A stretch of 33,107 bases of DNA. Source: Gammaproteobacteria bacterium (GTDB taxonomy: Bacteria; Pseudomonadota; Gammaproteobacteria; Chromatiales; Chromatiaceae). The notes beneath the pieces are model-generated. The model did not search any database. It saw nothing but the letters and a program-made list of their open reading frames with translations, and was not told where the DNA came from. The stretch covers positions 1-33,107 of the forward strand of contig JAABTK010000055.1 in NCBI GenBank assembly GCA_011389885.1, read 5' to 3'. Positions 32,186-33,107 of this stretch are shown one piece after another. Made by a program: the position numbers and the translations under genes. The stretch's first letter is position 1. Each line of letters opens with the position of its first letter.

Positions 32186-32264
32186 GATTTTCACCTCGCT
32201 ATGGGTTAGTTTCGGGCAACAGGACTGGTGCGCGCCCCGCGGGCCGGTCGCTGGCCGGCGCCGG

Positions 32265-32441
32265 TCAGGTGAAGGCCGCCTCCAGGCGTTCTTCCCAATC
32301 CTCCGGCGTGTCCGCGAACGGCGGTCGCACGTCCATTCGGAAAAACATGGCCCCTTGGCGTTGCTGCTTGACCTGTTGCACCAACTGATCAAAGGATTCG
32401 AGGTCTGGGTTCTGAATTAGGATTTCACTCAGGTATAACAT
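32265..32441 (-). CDS. Small unknown protein, 58 aa
   Basis: This 58-codon frame (MLYLSEILIQNPD...ERLEAAFT) is the first of the minus-strand cluster divergent from dsrA. It is amphipathic, with an N-terminal helix ('LSEILIQNPDLESFDQLVQQ') and an acidic end ('DTPEDWEERLEAAF'), with no cysteines. The composition is protein-like, unlike the neighbouring antisense frames. The ribosome binding site is weak (GGAAACAAGG). It precedes the unrecognised helical protein by 79 bp. Confidence 0.6.
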   Translation of the reverse strand: MLYLSEILIQNPDLESFDQLVQQVKQQRQGAMFFRMDVRPPFADTPEDWEERLEAAFT

Positions 32442-32968
32442 GGCCTTGTTTCCCGCTTGCGGGCGCTTGAGTCCCGAAAATCGATGGCGCCGGCCCGGTC
32501 GTTTTCGGGCCGAAATTCTCCAAGTATTTTACTCAACTATTCGTTGGCATGCAAAATAAATTTACCATTCTACGATAAAGGGTATCGGCCTCTATCCCCT
32601 TCGGAGCGCAGCGGCTACCCCGACGGCTGGGTCGGTGATTGGTGATAAGTCGCTGTATTTATTTCTTTAATCGCGATTATAGATGCTTTGCTGATTGCCT
32701 ATAAAAAAGCCGTATACCCCCAATGGGATAGTTGAATGGCTTCGCTTCTTCCCCCTTTAGAGGGATATTGTGCTGCATTAGGAAATCCTAAACTTTGCGT
32801 CCCATGAGTTGCGGGCTGCGATAACCTTCGGCCTTGCAAAGAATTTCGGGTTTCGACTCAGCCTCGTCACGGCCATCAACCGGCCGTGATTGCGGTAACC
32901 TGCCAGCAAGCCAGCTGGCCCGGCAGAAACCCAGTAGCGATTATGAAAGTCCAACGGGAGATTAGCTG
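32442..32968. promoter_or_regulatory. Divergent control region between dsrA and the Cas6/DsrC-like cluster
   Basis: This 527-bp AT-rich stretch has no gene. It holds a perfect 12-bp palindrome TAATCGCGATTA at 32668-32679, an 8-bp inverted repeat TCACGGCC...GGCCGTGA (32867-32889), and the 10-bp palindrome GCCAGCTGGC near 32911, all plausible operators or leader structures. TATAAAAAAG near 32700 is a -10-like AT patch without a clear -35. GGGAGA eight bases before dsrA is its ribosome binding site. Confidence 0.55.
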
Positions 32969-33107
32969 ATGGCAAAACCGATGCATGACACCCCCATGCT
33001 TGACCAGTTGGAGACCGGCCCCTGGCCGAGCTTCGTGACCGGCCTCAAGCGCATGGCCAAGGACAACGACATGATGGTCGATCTGCTGGGCCAACTGGAA
33101 ACCTCTT
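32969..33107 (+). CDS. dsrA: Reverse-type dissimilatory sulfite reductase alpha subunit DsrA (5' end only)
   Basis: Only the first 46 codons are inside the window. The N-terminus 'HDTPMLDQLETGPWPSFVTG' is characteristic of DsrA from sulfur-oxidising gammaproteobacteria. With DsrB it forms the siroheme enzyme that oxidises sulfane sulfur to sulfite in the cytoplasm. It normally heads the dsrABEFHCMKLJOPN operon, expected to continue beyond the right edge. The GGGAGA site fixes the start at 32969. Divergent from the Cas6/DsrC-like cluster. Confidence 0.92.
   Translation, partial: MAKPMHDTPMLDQLETGPWPSFVTGLKRMAKDNDMMVDLLGQLETS

Noticed and set aside
32186-32392. N-terminal extension of the helical protein to 32392
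   Set aside because: The extension is Arg/Pro/Cys-rich low-quality sequence and overlaps the 58-aa gene in another frame.

Overview
This window looks like the chromosome of a sulfur-oxidising gammaproteobacterium, probably a purple sulfur bacterium or close relative. The clearest marker is the start of a reverse-type dissimilatory sulfite reductase alpha gene (dsrA) running off the right edge. Supporting signs are a cytochrome c' / cytochrome b561 pair, several rhodanese-type sulfurtransferases, a DsrC-family protein and a high-GC genome rich in extragenic palindromes. No rRNA, tRNA, CRISPR array or complete insertion sequence was seen.

Layout. Positions 355-1650: cytochrome b561 and cytochrome c' genes converge. 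2368-6014 (minus): MBL-fold protein, coiled-coil porin, periplasmic rhodanese and a Crp/Fnr regulator. 6771-7700 (plus): exported two-domain sulfurtransferase. 7803-14081 (plus): SigZ-like ECF sigma factor, DsbD-like protein with an N-terminal thioredoxin domain, mini-thioredoxin, ArsP-type permease, small Cys-tailed helical protein, ArsM, second mini-thioredoxin, membrane-anchored thioredoxin and CcdA-like protein; this is an arsenic/thiol-redox cluster. 14426-16636: a DUF234-type ATPase bracketed by two repeat families, then a HicBA toxin-antitoxin pair. 16820-23387 (minus): split B12-dependent ribonucleotide reductase, with nrdJa carrying two LAGLIDADG inteins, a NYN-domain gene and nrdJb; nrdJa has a candidate promoter and NrdR boxes. 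23748-29074: lone hypE, an IPTL-CTERM exported protein, an ABC exporter and an AT-rich GNAT-like gene. 29314-32441 (minus): a cluster divergent from dsrA with a 58-aa protein, an unrecognised helical protein, a Cas6/Cmx6-like protein, a cysteine-less DsrC homologue and a TauD-like dioxygenase.

The most unusual unit is the last cluster. A Cas6-family RNA endonuclease homologue sits, without any CRISPR array in view, beside a DsrC-fold protein lacking both functional cysteines, a 2-oxoglutarate dioxygenase and unknown proteins, at the head of the dsr locus. The second is the intein-loaded nrdJa, whose second intein interrupts the gene immediately before the catalytic radical cysteine and ends in Gln rather than Asn.

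Intergenic spaces are filled with short palindromes and dispersed repeats: a 156-bp tandem repeat, a 34-bp element in two perfect inverted copies, hairpins with three-base loops, and a 'GCAGAGG'-type degenerate repeat near many gene ends.
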